Below, piece after piece: positions 10,096 through 19,156 of a stretch of DNA of 64,000 nucleotides. Numbering within the stretch: position 1 is the stretch's first letter; each line of letters begins with the position of its first letter. The stretch is from Marinomonas sp. MED121 (GTDB taxonomy: Bacteria > Pseudomonadota > Gammaproteobacteria > Pseudomonadales > Marinomonadaceae): contig NZ_CH672431.1 in NCBI RefSeq assembly GCF_000153025.1, positions 500,908 through 564,907 on the forward strand. Reading direction: 5' to 3'. The notes beneath the pieces were generated by a model that saw nothing but the letters and a program-made list of their open reading frames with translations, did not search any database and was not told the origin of the DNA. The position numbers and the translations under genes are program-made.

Positions 10096-10256
10096 CTTAA
10101 ATCAATTCAAATATATTAACTACTTTCTAATAAACACCTAATCTGAGGCCTTTTTTACATCACTCGAGAAGCTATCTAATCCTGATAACGTTTCAATATG
10201 ATTGTCGCACCATTTAGCCATGTCCCATAAGAAGGAGGAATCCGAGTCATATCAGC
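10096..10256. other. Intergenic stretch, possible gene remnant on minus strand
   Basis: On the minus strand a short open stretch ends at a stop near 10140 and reads as DMAKWCDNHIETLSGLDSF in part, but has no ribosome site or clear start. It may be the decayed end of a lost gene. Bases around 10183-10213 also resemble the tail of the ketoacyl synthase gene at about two thirds identity. Neither reading is firm. Confidence 0.3.
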
Positions 10257-10550
10257 TCAAATCTCAGGCAAGATCAATTGCCGCTCGCTTCGCCATATTC
10301 TGATGATATTGATATTCTTGGCATCACGAAGGTAGACAATACGAAAGGGAGCGTGGATGAATTCACGAATTGAACTGTCATTAAACTCAGGGACAAGCCG
10401 GCCAATATCAGGATGATCTGTCAGGGTTTCAATATGAGCCATGATAGCCACAATATAATCTTGCGCCACTTGAGGCACACCCTGATCTAAATAGTACGCC
10501 TTGATACCTTTAAGGTCGTCAATTGCAGACTTGGAAAAAGCAATCTTCAC
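10257..10550 (-). CDS. ParE/RelE-superfamily toxin
   Basis: A 97-residue protein with the RelE/ParE fold signature: an N-terminal SKSAIDDLKGIKAYY helix, HPDIGRLVPEF in the middle, then FIHAPFRIVYLRD and IIRIWRSERQ at the end. The start is GTG, and only three bases separate it from the upstream Phd/YefM-type antitoxin gene. ParE proteins poison gyrase, while RelE proteins cut mRNA; the overall pattern here favours ParE but does not settle it. Confidence 0.88.
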   Translation of the reverse strand: MKIAFSKSAIDDLKGIKAYYLDQGVPQVAQDYIVAIMAHIETLTDHPDIGRLVPEFNDSSIREFIHAPFRIVYLRDAKNINIIRIWRSERQLILPEI

Positions 10551-10553
10551 CCG

Positions 10554-10820
10554 TTAAAGCCCCAATTGCTTTTTAACGTCACTAATATCGGTGACGTCAC
10601 CTTCTTTAATTTCCATTAATCCTTGAGAAACCGCTTTTACAAAAGCCAGTTCTTCTTTGAGTTTTTCATAATCCTCCAGCCCTTGCACAACCGCCACACC
10701 ACGGCCTCGGCTCGTTAACAGAACCGGGCGGTGAGAGTCTTTCGCATGGTTAACAACTTTGCCTGGATTCACTTTGAGATCTGAAAGCGGAACAACATCT
10801 TCTGAAAATTTAGTTTGCAT
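10554..10820 (-). CDS. Phd/YefM-family antitoxin
   Basis: An 88-residue protein with the Phd/YefM N-terminal DNA-binding domain (VVPLSDLKVNPGKVVNHA, then RPVLLTSRGRGVAVVQGLEDYEKL) and a C-terminal tail that would bind the toxin. It has a strong ribosome site (GGAGG) before its ATG and is the first gene of the pair, so it would be made in excess and probably represses its own promoter. Confidence 0.9.
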   Translation of the reverse strand: MQTKFSEDVVPLSDLKVNPGKVVNHAKDSHRPVLLTSRGRGVAVVQGLEDYEKLKEELAFVKAVSQGLMEIKEGDVTDISDVKKQLGL

Positions 10821-10956
10821 AGCGCCTCCTATTAAATTCCCTGCTTATAAAGACCTGTTTATAGCACCTGTTAACCGCATCAGTCAAAGTTTAGCCCCTA
10901 TAAAGTAATCACGTTAAAGCCGTTATTTATTCCCCTTAGTCAGTACGATAAACATA

Positions 10957-12264
10957 CTAAGCCTGATAGCGTTTCAGGATCAAAGCCGCATTCACGCCAC
11001 CAAAACCAAAGCCGTTACAAAGCACATGTTCCACTTGCTTTTCTCGGGCTAGATTAGGGATCAAATCTAGGTCAGCCATTGTCGGGTCGACATATTTAAG
11101 ATTCAAGGTCGGCGGTAGTACTGCTGTGCGAAGGGCCATAGCGCTGAAGATAGACTCTATGCCTCCTGCTGCACCTAATAAGTGACCTGTTGCTGATTTA
11201 GTGGCTGAGATAGGCAAATTTTGAACACCACCATCACGCACGTTCTCGCTAAAGACGCTTCTTAAAGCATTGATCTCACCTCGATCACCCACTGGGGTGG
11301 AGGTCGCATGGGCATTCACATAACCGATATCATTCGGCGTCAGTGCGGCCATCTTCATAGCCGCTTTCATGGCTCTGGCAGCACCTTCACCACTCTCTGG
11401 GCCTGAGGTCAGATGATAAGCATCGGCACTGGTGCCATAACCGACTATTTCAGCCAAAGGTGTCGCGCCACGAGCGAGAGCGTGCTCTAGAGTTTCTATC
11501 ACTAATAAACCCGCCCCTTCACCCATCACAAAGCCTTCGCGGTTTTCATCAAAGGGCCGTGACGCCGCTTGCGGGTTTTCATTGTTAGTCGACAGGGCTT
11601 TAAGGGCCCCAAAACCAGCGAAGGAGAGAGAATCAATGCAGGCTTCTGCGCCACCTACAAGGGCGACTTTGGCTTCGCCACTGCGAATCAGTCGCATGCC
11701 ATCTCCGATAGCCTGTATCCCAGCTGCGCATGCTGTCACAGGTGTACCTATCGGCCCTTTAAAACCATATTTGATGGAGACATTACCCGCCGCTAAATTG
11801 GCTAAAAAGGCCGGTACAGTAAAGGCTGAGATCTTTCTCGCTCCAGACTTTTCTAACACGTCTTTGGCATGGGTAATTGTGGGCAAACCACCAATCCCCG
11901 TGGCAATCAGGGTCGCCGTGGCGTCTTGATCTTCAGGGTTCGTTGGTTGCCAGTTAGCCTGAGTTAAAGCTTCATCGGCAGCGACTAATGCAAATAAGGT
12001 AAAGAGATCGATCCGCCTTCTTTCTTTCGCCGACATATAGTCAGCTTCATTCAGCGCATTCTCAAACTCGTCCGCTTTGGTGTTTTTTCCCTTAATTGGA
12101 ACCTGTCCACCTATGCGTGTTGTCACACTGGCATCTAGATTCAAGCTTTCATCTAATAAACGAATGCCTGATTCACTTTTAATTAATTTTTGCCATACGC
12201 TGTCGACACCACAACCCAGTGGTGATACTAGCCCCATTCCGGTAATCACTATTCGATCAAGCAT
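10957..12264 (-). CDS. Beta-ketoacyl-ACP synthase II-like enzyme
   Basis: A thiolase-fold condensing enzyme of 435 residues with the Cys-His-His triad: Cys179 in TPVTACAAG, His in NAHATSTPVGD near 320, and His in ATGHLLGAAGG near 360. It is slightly longer than FabF (about 413) because of an insertion near residues 55-80, and it lies away from any fabD-fabG-acpP cluster. It is therefore probably an accessory FabF paralogue. A TetR regulator is transcribed divergently from 12372, suggesting inducible control. The start is ATG after GAGGAA. Confidence 0.9.
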   Translation of the reverse strand: MLDRIVITGMGLVSPLGCGVDSVWQKLIKSESGIRLLDESLNLDASVTTRIGGQVPIKGKNTKADEFENALNEADYMSAKERRRIDLFTLFALVAADEALTQANWQPTNPEDQDATATLIATGIGGLPTITHAKDVLEKSGARKISAFTVPAFLANLAAGNVSIKYGFKGPIGTPVTACAAGIQAIGDGMRLIRSGEAKVALVGGAEACIDSLSFAGFGALKALSTNNENPQAASRPFDENREGFVMGEGAGLLVIETLEHALARGATPLAEIVGYGTSADAYHLTSGPESGEGAARAMKAAMKMAALTPNDIGYVNAHATSTPVGDRGEINALRSVFSENVRDGGVQNLPISATKSATGHLLGAAGGIESIFSAMALRTAVLPPTLNLKYVDPTMADLDLIPNLAREKQVEHVLCNGFGFGGVNAALILKRYQA

Positions 12265-12371
12265 GGTCTTTCCTCACAATTATCCATTCAATCCTTGTGA
12301 TGCTAAAGTAAGCCTTTATATGATCAAGATAATATTTAGATTTAAAAACTAAACCTAAAAAGGAAAACCCG

Positions 12372-13043
12372 ATGCCTTATTCTGCCGACCATAAACTGCA
12401 AAGCCGTGAACGTATTCGACAAGCGGCGGCGGATCTATTTTGTCGTCAGGGTTATGACAGTGTCTCCATCAGTCAGGTAATGAAGCATGCAAAAATGACC
12501 CATGGGGCCTTTTACGCTCATTTTTCATCCAAGGGTGCGCTATATTGCGAAGCGATCAAGAGCGCGGCAGAGCAATCTATGTTTACCCAAGAAAAAGGGA
12601 ATCTGACCTTAGCTAAGATAGTCAATTTAATACGACAATACTTAAGCCTTGAGCACGTGAACCAAAAGGTTCCCCCTTGTCCCTTAGCTTTTTTAAGTAC
12701 AGATATCGCCCATAGAGACAAGCATGTTAAAGCCAGCTACGAAGCAGTGTTTAACGGCATGATTAAAACCCTCAGCAAAGCATTATTAGAGCAAGTATTA
12801 ATGAGAGAGGAAGCTAAAAGCACACAGAAAAGTGACAATCAGAATAGCCAACACACTGATGAACAAGCAGAAAAACAGGGTATAGAAGCCGCAAGAGCCT
12901 TAGCTCAGCAATTGATGGTGAGCCTAGTCGGCACCGTCTCTATTGCTCGAAGTATAGCCGACCCAAATGCCCAAAAAAGCCTGTTAGATAATACTAAAAC
13001 CAGCTTGATTGCTTTGTTAAAAAGGACAGATGAAGAAGGCTAA
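12372..13043 (+). CDS. TetR/AcrR-family regulator
   Basis: A 223-residue repressor-type protein. The N-terminal helix-turn-helix covers about residues 10-56 (IRQAAADLFCRQGYDSVSI, then THGAFYAHFSSKGALYCEAI). The ligand domain is interrupted around 135-165 by a polar Lys/Gln/Glu-rich stretch. AAGGA precedes the ATG at good spacing. It is divergent from the ketoacyl synthase gene, with 107 bases between them, so that gene is the likely target. The inducer is unknown. Confidence 0.88.
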   Translation: MPYSADHKLQSRERIRQAAADLFCRQGYDSVSISQVMKHAKMTHGAFYAHFSSKGALYCEAIKSAAEQSMFTQEKGNLTLAKIVNLIRQYLSLEHVNQKVPPCPLAFLSTDIAHRDKHVKASYEAVFNGMIKTLSKALLEQVLMREEAKSTQKSDNQNSQHTDEQAEKQGIEAARALAQQLMVSLVGTVSIARSIADPNAQKSLLDNTKTSLIALLKRTDEEG

Positions 13044-13088
13044 TCTCGATAAAGCGAAAAGCCTTCCTCACCTTGTTAAGCGCGGTTT

Positions 13089-15785
13089 TTATTCCGCTTT
13101 AAAGCTTACCGTGACAGTATGATCTTGAGTCACATCATGGAACTGATAACGGGTCACTGCACCCACTGAGACCCCATCAATCAAGACATCCGACACTTGG
13201 TACCCAGCATTTGGGATAAAGTGATAAACAGGGTCCTGATAGCCTTCTTTGCTATAACGCTCAATTCCTGCAGGGGAGACGCTGCCATAGTCTGTCTCCA
13301 TAGAAAGGGAGTAAATACGATGGGGCATATAATCCACCGCCATCAACTGCACATCAGCCACTTCCACAAGCTCACCCGCTGGCGGGCTAAAGAAGAAGGT
13401 GAAGTTCTGCTCGCCATAGGCAGGCTGGCTGACAAAGTTCTCAAAGGTTTCGTATTCGCCATCCGTGTTACTTGTGGTCCAGTCCATTAACACACTGCCA
13501 TTACCATACTCGGCTCTAAATTGATCCAGACTTCTATCAGATGAGTTATCACCCGCAACTTTAAGGGCTTTCACCTCATAAAAGGCATCAATTTCAACTG
13601 AGACACTTAAGATCTGATCTTCAGACTCACCATCTTGGCCACTGGCTTTGGTATCGATAGAGCCATCTACCGCACGAGACGCAACACCCCACCAGTCGGT
13701 TTCCCAGCCTTGGCTTTCACTCACATAGCTCGCAGGCCCGATGGCTTCAACCAAAACGTCGCCTTCGCCAAAGTAATCGCCTTTGCGCAACACTACATCA
13801 TCAATATAAAAGTCAGTGGTGCCCATATCACCAAATAAGAAGGCAAGTCGGCCTGTACTAGAGTCATTGCTAAAGTCGATATCAAAACTATAAGTTTGCA
13901 TACCTGCGCTTAGGCTAATGGTTTCCTCTAGGTAGGTTTGAGTCGGGTTCACAAAGTTATTAGCAAGGCGAACAATTAGGTCTCGCGCCCCGTCAGTCCT
14001 AGCGTTAAAGCTCAAATGATAGGTATAGTTTTGCTCAAGGGAGAAGCCAGAAGTATGGGTTTGCGCTGACCCAGAATTAGCCCCTTCTTGATTCATTATT
14101 ACAGCAAGTTCACCATTGATTGCCTCAAGACTATAGTCTGCCCCATCATAAAACTCTTGCCCCCAACCTGACGTATTAGCATCAAATGCGCCATTGCTCA
14201 GCATATTAATACGCTCATCTAGCTGGTTGATGCTAGCCGGTTGTGGATAGGCGTTTGCCACCTCTTCAAAGGCCTTAAACTCTAATAACCAGATAGGGTT
14301 AGACTTATCGATTCTGCCCTTGGTCACCAGTTTAAAATAGCGGTAAGTGTCGTTGACGTCGAAGGTATGGGTCGCCCAATTAGCACTGCTATTGCTTGAA
14401 CTTTCGAGCAACTGCCAATTGCCATTCGATTTTTTGGCATAAATATCATACTGACTCGGTAGGTTCCAACCCCATTCTAACCAAAGGTAATCAATGGCTT
14501 TATCTTCCCCATAATCCATTTGAACCCAGTGTTGATTATCATCATTCGGGGTCGCCCATTTGGAGCCCACATAGCCATCGGCGGCATTATCTATACCATT
14601 ATCACGAAAATCATCGTCACCACCGTAATCCAGATAATCATCTCCGGTTACCGCAATCGGCGCTAGCCAACCTTTGAGGTTATAAAACCCTGTGGTATTG
14701 CCCGAATCTCGAAAGAAACTGTACTTAGAATCATCCACATACTGAAAACTGTCATCAGTTTCAGGTAAGGGCCAATGGGCCACATAGTCGATAATGAAAT
14801 CTGTGCCTTCACGACCTATGTTGGCATCCATAGAAGCCACATCTATGTACTCGTACCAGGTCACTCCAGCATCATCGCTATAACTATAACCTGTCGCATT
14901 TTCCACATCTGGATCTTGTGAATAAAGGTTATAGTTGCCCACTTCATCCCAGTCTGTATGGGTAATAGCATGGTTTAATATCATGCGCATTGGGGTGACA
15001 TAGGGCCATGGCTGATCATCAGCTTGATTGTCCCGTGAGAAGGTCTTGGTCAGTATGCCGTTAACATACCATTCCACGGAATCTGGGGTCTTGATCACCC
15101 CATAGGTAACATAGTTATTTTCTGGGTCTGTGACATCAACATCAGCATAATCGGCACGAAATGAGCCATAAGAGGTATAAGGTGCTGTCCAGTGAGTTTG
15201 GGGCACACCAGTTGGCACATTGCCGGTAAATTCCATGATGTCGAGCTCCTGACACGCTGTCCAACCCACGTCATCATAATTACCTAATAACCACCATGCT
15301 GGGAACTCGCCATTGCGGGAAGGGGGCACTTTAATGCGCGCTTCAAACTTACCATAGGTGAAAGTCGTGTCATTGGTGATCTGCGATTCGATCCGTCCAG
15401 AACGGATAAACAGAGGTTTGCCATTTTCGTCCCCATAATAGTTTTGAATCTCACCATCCATATATCGCGCTTTTAAAATCAATGATTTACCATCGCTTGC
15501 ATCCGTATCAGCTTGTCCTGAGGCGATAGTCCAATCACTGGCAGGGTACTCTACATCTTGGTAGTCAATGTCTTCACCATTGACATAAATTTCGTCTTCA
15601 ACCTTCCATTTGGACCTATCTAGACTGTCTTCATCAAACTGGTCATAAAAATCACTGTTGACCTCTGGTGTCGACCAATAGGCATCTTGATAATCTGTGC
15701 CTGCTAGCGCAACCGAGCTCATGCACAGGGCAAAATAGGGTAATCCTGCCAGTAAGGGCGTTATATTTTTGTTATTTTTAAACAT
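13089..15785 (-). CDS. Secreted multidomain GH16 beta-glucanase (laminarinase-like)
   Basis: An 898-residue exported enzyme. The ATG at 15785 is chosen over an upstream in-frame pair because a signal peptide begins there (residues 1-28, ending SVALA) and AGGAT precedes it. The GH16 domain occupies about 35-350, with catalytic ELDIMEF at 180-186 (Glu180, Asp182, Glu185). It is followed by a discoidin/CBM32-like module (about 365-520), a CBM4/9-like module (about 530-670), another carbohydrate-binding-like module (about 680-820) and a C-terminal InlB-type repeat domain. The likely substrate is laminarin or a related beta-glucan. An operator-like site lies about 120 bases upstream. The modules' binding specificities are inferred. 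Confidence 0.92.
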   Translation of the reverse strand: MFKNNKNITPLLAGLPYFALCMSSVALAGTDYQDAYWSTPEVNSDFYDQFDEDSLDRSKWKVEDEIYVNGEDIDYQDVEYPASDWTIASGQADTDASDGKSLILKARYMDGEIQNYYGDENGKPLFIRSGRIESQITNDTTFTYGKFEARIKVPPSRNGEFPAWWLLGNYDDVGWTACQELDIMEFTGNVPTGVPQTHWTAPYTSYGSFRADYADVDVTDPENNYVTYGVIKTPDSVEWYVNGILTKTFSRDNQADDQPWPYVTPMRMILNHAITHTDWDEVGNYNLYSQDPDVENATGYSYSDDAGVTWYEYIDVASMDANIGREGTDFIIDYVAHWPLPETDDSFQYVDDSKYSFFRDSGNTTGFYNLKGWLAPIAVTGDDYLDYGGDDDFRDNGIDNAADGYVGSKWATPNDDNQHWVQMDYGEDKAIDYLWLEWGWNLPSQYDIYAKKSNGNWQLLESSSNSSANWATHTFDVNDTYRYFKLVTKGRIDKSNPIWLLEFKAFEEVANAYPQPASINQLDERINMLSNGAFDANTSGWGQEFYDGADYSLEAINGELAVIMNQEGANSGSAQTHTSGFSLEQNYTYHLSFNARTDGARDLIVRLANNFVNPTQTYLEETISLSAGMQTYSFDIDFSNDSSTGRLAFLFGDMGTTDFYIDDVVLRKGDYFGEGDVLVEAIGPASYVSESQGWETDWWGVASRAVDGSIDTKASGQDGESEDQILSVSVEIDAFYEVKALKVAGDNSSDRSLDQFRAEYGNGSVLMDWTTSNTDGEYETFENFVSQPAYGEQNFTFFFSPPAGELVEVADVQLMAVDYMPHRIYSLSMETDYGSVSPAGIERYSKEGYQDPVYHFIPNAGYQVSDVLIDGVSVGAVTRYQFHDVTQDHTVTVSFKAE

Positions 15786-15902
15786 GTCTTCATCCTGACT
15801 TTTAACTAAGTAAAAACCTCTCTGCAGCGGCTTTGTAAAAGCCATCACAGATAGCGACAGTAGCAGGTAAGAAAATTGCTACTGACTTCAGACTCACACA
15901 AA

Positions 15903-15914
15903 GAAAGCGCTTTC
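15903..15914. promoter_or_regulatory. LacI-family operator-like site upstream of GH16
   Basis: GAAAGCGCTTTC, a perfect palindrome in the gap between the GH16 gene and the response-regulator gene. The same 12-mer occurs upstream of and within the ABC binding-protein gene, so it probably marks targets of the LacI regulator at 18043-19059. Confidence 0.75.
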
Positions 15915-15974
15915 AAAAGTGAGATTCGATAAGCTGGACAAAAATTCGATAAGTGGGAAAAGCTTAAAAATTAA

Positions 15975-16796
15975 CTAGAGAATATCGGCCAATACAGCCT
16001 GATAAGTACGGCTTAATCTTAATTGAGTACCATCCACTAACTCAACCAGATAATCCCCCTTGGATTGAGGGTAAGCTTTTGAAATATAAGATTTATTAAC
16101 TATGGTTGACCTATGTATGCGACAAAACTGATCTTGCCCTAAACGCTTAAATAGCGCCTTCATAGTACTGTGTAAAATATGGGTTTTCTGATTCGCATGA
16201 ATACACATATAATCCCCAGCGGCATCTACCCAGGCGATATCCTCCAGTTTGACTTCCGTTTTGGGCACCTTCTGATCCAGTACTAAGGTTTTGCTCACTG
16301 GATTAGGTAGTGTTTTTGACTGCCGATGCATCTGGCTAGCTTGCGAACCCGTCTGGACTGTCGTCATTGCCTGATCGCTGCTTCTTACCTGACTCTGATA
16401 AAGCACACTTTCAGAGACAGTTTCTGGCCTGATTGGCATAGCTGCTAACAACCTATCTATGGTTTTTTCAAAGCGTGTTTCACTAATCGGCTTTAACAGA
16501 TAATCTATCGCCTCAACCTCGAATGCATTGACTGCAAACTGATTAAACGCCGTGATATACACCAATTTAGGCATGACCTCAGGTTGAATATGCTCCACCA
16601 ATTTAAGGCCATCTATGCCTGGCATCATGATATCTAAAAACACCACATCCGGTTTAAGAGTATGAATAGCCTCTAAGGTAGTGATACCATTTTCGCACTC
16701 TGCGACTAACTCTAAAGCAGAGAACCCCTGTATAAGCTCCCTAAGCTCTTTGCGTAATAGAGATTCATCATCTGCAATAATCACTCTCAAAGTCAT
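15975..16796 (-). CDS. LytTR-family response regulator
   Basis: A 273-residue regulator with a receiver domain at 1-120 (acid pair Asp9/Asp10, phosphoacceptor Asp55 in FLDIMMPG, conserved Lys in LLKPI) and a LytTR DNA-binding domain at about 170-273 (CRIHRSTIVNKSYI, then GTQLRLSRTY). The start is set at ATG 16796, which has AAGGAGA seven bases upstream, and not at an earlier in-frame start. It overlaps the kinase gene by 29 bases, so the two form a coupled AlgR/LytR-type pair. The adjacent GH16 gene is a possible target. Confidence 0.93.
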   Translation of the reverse strand: MTLRVIIADDESLLRKELRELIQGFSALELVAECENGITTLEAIHTLKPDVVFLDIMMPGIDGLKLVEHIQPEVMPKLVYITAFNQFAVNAFEVEAIDYLLKPISETRFEKTIDRLLAAMPIRPETVSESVLYQSQVRSSDQAMTTVQTGSQASQMHRQSKTLPNPVSKTLVLDQKVPKTEVKLEDIAWVDAAGDYMCIHANQKTHILHSTMKALFKRLGQDQFCRIHRSTIVNKSYISKAYPQSKGDYLVELVDGTQLRLSRTYQAVLADIL

Positions 16797-17958
16797 TATC
16801 TTCTCCTTGCACCTTATCAATAGGGATTTCAATCTCTACTCGATAGACTTTCTTATCATGCTGATGTTTTATACCGGCCTTAAAACGAAATCTCTGGCCA
16901 TACAAAGAGGTCAGCCTTGCCAAAGTATTCCTCTGTCCTATGCCTTGCTGCGAAGAGTCTAGAGGGGCGAGTTTCGGTGACGACAATGTCTTTTCAACCA
17001 ATGTTTTCTCAACCAGAGTCGTCTCAACCAATGTCTTCTCAAGCAGGGCCTTCTCAGCCAGTGTATTCTCAATAAATAAGCACAATCTAGCCTCTTCTCT
17101 CTTCGCTTGCAGTGTGATCCTAATAGGCTCAATAGACTGCGCCAAACTGTGCTTCACAATATTTTCAAATAAGGGTTGGAGTAACATACTAGGAATGGGT
17201 ACAGACTGGCTCTCATTGCTAATATTGGTTTCAAGAACAAATTTATCTTGGTAACGAATCCTCTCAATATTGATATAAGACTGAAGGACCTCAAGCTCAT
17301 CTCTTAAGGGATGTAATGCCAGAGGGTCCGAGTAAAGGCTATATCTGAGCAAGTCACTCAGCTCTAAAATCATCTTACGGGCCTTGGCTTTATCTTCCCC
17401 CACTAAGGCACGAATACTGGCTAAGGTATTAAACAGAAAATGCGGATTAAGCTGATACCTCAACATTTTAAGCTTGCTTTCAACGGCTTGAGATTCGAGT
17501 TTTAACAGGGTTTTTTCTTGCGCGGCATTAGCCTTACCAAAGTGAAAAGCAAAATAAATTGCGCACCAAGCAGCAAGGGTAGAAAGAGAATTTGGCAACC
17601 ATTCTTGCGTGGTTTGAAGCAGAGTCTGATGGGCTAATAAATCAAATAAACGATGAAAAACAGCCACTTTTAACAGGGTCCAGCTATAAGCTGTCATTAG
17701 AACAAGGCTAGTACTGATTAAAATAAGCCAAGGAGGCGAGCATTGTAGGGCTTTTTGTAAGGGATGCTTTAATATGCAGGTTAGCGCAAATCCAAATAGC
17801 ATTTCACAAGCATAATAGAGTAAGACCTTAGCGGGTGAGTGGGAAGAATCCACCCCATAGGCGAGATAAATAAAGACAATATATAAAAGCCAACCTATTG
17901 TTTGGCATAGTAAAAATGTATTTTTTGACCCGACAATAAACGAAGGAGTCGATGGCAT
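16768..17958 (-). CDS. LytS/AlgZ-type sensor histidine kinase with internal repeat
   Basis: A 396-residue membrane kinase. The ATG at 17958 is chosen because GGAAAG precedes it. Four hydrophobic segments occupy about residues 14-130. The phosphoacceptor His173 lies in RYQLNPHFLFNTL (His_kinase family), the N-box in LLQPLFENIVKHSL near 262, and a G-box in GIGQRNTLARL near 340. Between them, residues 298-325 are a run of five-residue repeats (EKTLV-like) encoded by six 15-base DNA units. This lies in the ATP-lid loop, which is normally short. The sensed signal is unknown. Confidence 0.92.
   Translation of the reverse strand: MPSTPSFIVGSKNTFLLCQTIGWLLYIVFIYLAYGVDSSHSPAKVLLYYACEMLFGFALTCILKHPLQKALQCSPPWLILISTSLVLMTAYSWTLLKVAVFHRLFDLLAHQTLLQTTQEWLPNSLSTLAAWCAIYFAFHFGKANAAQEKTLLKLESQAVESKLKMLRYQLNPHFLFNTLASIRALVGEDKAKARKMILELSDLLRYSLYSDPLALHPLRDELEVLQSYINIERIRYQDKFVLETNISNESQSVPIPSMLLQPLFENIVKHSLAQSIEPIRITLQAKREEARLCLFIENTLAEKALLEKTLVETTLVEKTLVEKTLSSPKLAPLDSSQQGIGQRNTLARLTSLYGQRFRFKAGIKHQHDKKVYRVEIEIPIDKVQGEDNDFESDYCR
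16986..17075 (-). repeat. Six imperfect 15-base tandem repeats inside the kinase gene
   Basis: Units near TTCTCAACCAATGTC on the plus strand run in phase with codons and add five residues each (consensus LVEKT on the coding strand). Each unit differs by one to five bases. Whole-unit gain or loss would keep the reading frame. Confidence 0.9.
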
Positions 17959-18042
17959 ATTGGCTTTCCATGTCAAACAGCTAAAGACAGAGATGAATCC
18001 TTCTCTGCTTTCATATCGGCCTTTCCCTAGGCTTTTTTCAAC

Positions 18043-19059
18043 TTAATTGAAGACCTTAACCGAGTGTCTCTCAATCAAACTCGGCGTAAGAGCATTATCC
18101 ACTTGGTGATCTGTTTTGTTTAACAAAGAAATCACCCGTTTTGCGGCTTCAAGGCCCATTTCTCGATTAGGGAAGTTTACTGTCGTAAGCTTAGGTCTTA
18201 AGTATTGGCTGTAGATATCATTATCAAACCCCACCACAGACATATCTTCACCCACTTTTAAATTAAGCAGGCCACACACATCATAGACAGACAGGGCAAT
18301 ATTATCGTTTTGGCAAAAAACCGCGGTAATACCAGGGTTATTGCTCAATAGGTTATTAGCCACATCATAATTACCATGGTGATCAAATCGACCTTCAGCG
18401 ATCAAACTTTCATCAAAGTTGACCTGGTAATCTGCCAAGGCTTTTTTGTAGCCTAGTAATCTGTTTTGACTGTCCAGATTATCTTTGGGACCTGTGATAC
18501 AGGCGATTTTTCTATGGCCTGATTTAAGCAGGTGCTCAGTGGCAATATAACCGCCTAACTCATTATCAATAAAGACACAGTGTTTAGCGATCGACTCAAT
18601 ATGACGGTTGACGATTATGGTGGCAGGGTTCTCTTCTACCAGTTTAATTAATGCCTCATCTTCAAGTTTATCTGAGTTAAGAATTAAGCCATCCACTTGT
18701 TTTGATTGAAGAAAACGTATGGCATCTGTCTCTTTTTCCTTATCTTGATGACCACTTGTTAAAATCAAATGCAGGTTTTTCTCCCTGACAGTATCTTCTA
18801 CCTGATGCATCAAAGGACCAAAGAAAGGACCATCTAGAGAGCCGACCACCATGCCAATACTATTAGAACGGCTAGAGGCCAGCGCTTGGGCAAAGGCATT
18901 AGGTTTATAACCTAGCTTTTCGATTGCCTCATACACTTTTTGCCGGTTTTTTTCTTTTACTGTGGGATGATCATTTAATGTTCTCGACACCGTTGATTGA
19001 GATACCTGAGCGAGTTCTGCTACTTCTTTAATCGTAATCAAGGGTGTGTTCCTATCCAT
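18043..19059 (-). CDS. LacI-family transcriptional regulator of the glucan locus
   Basis: A 338-residue protein with an N-terminal LacI helix-turn-helix (ITIKEVAELAQVSQSTVSRTL) and hinge region (NAFAQALASSRSNSIG near 60), then a periplasmic-binding-like sugar domain. It lies between the two-component genes and the GH3 gene on the same strand. The palindromes with core GAAAGCGCTTTC in this locus are of the kind LacI-family proteins bind and are its likely targets. The ATG at 19059 lacks a good ribosome site. A TTG six codons in, with AGGA eight bases before it, is an equally plausible start. Confidence 0.92.
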   Translation of the reverse strand: MDRNTPLITIKEVAELAQVSQSTVSRTLNDHPTVKEKNRQKVYEAIEKLGYKPNAFAQALASSRSNSIGMVVGSLDGPFFGPLMHQVEDTVREKNLHLILTSGHQDKEKETDAIRFLQSKQVDGLILNSDKLEDEALIKLVEENPATIIVNRHIESIAKHCVFIDNELGGYIATEHLLKSGHRKIACITGPKDNLDSQNRLLGYKKALADYQVNFDESLIAEGRFDHHGNYDVANNLLSNNPGITAVFCQNDNIALSVYDVCGLLNLKVGEDMSVVGFDNDIYSQYLRPKLTTVNFPNREMGLEAAKRVISLLNKTDHQVDNALTPSLIERHSVKVFN

Positions 19060-19089
19060 CTATTGTTCGAGAATCATCTAAATACATTG

Positions 19090-19120
19090 GGTTTTACTGA
19101 GTGATTAACACAGTAAAACC
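19090..19120. terminator. Hairpin between the GH3 and LacI genes
   Basis: A ten-base perfect stem (GGTTTTACTG with its complement) and an 11-base loop, just after the GH3 stop and before lacI. There is no long T run, so it may reduce readthrough or act as a partial terminator separating the two transcripts. Confidence 0.5.
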
Positions 19121-19156
19121 TAACCTCTGTACAGGTTTAAAAAAGGGAAGTTGAGC

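Noticed and set aside
10184..10215. Duplication of the ketoacyl synthase gene end
   Set aside because: Similarity is short and only about two thirds, within reach of chance; kept only as a weak remark on the intergenic stretch.
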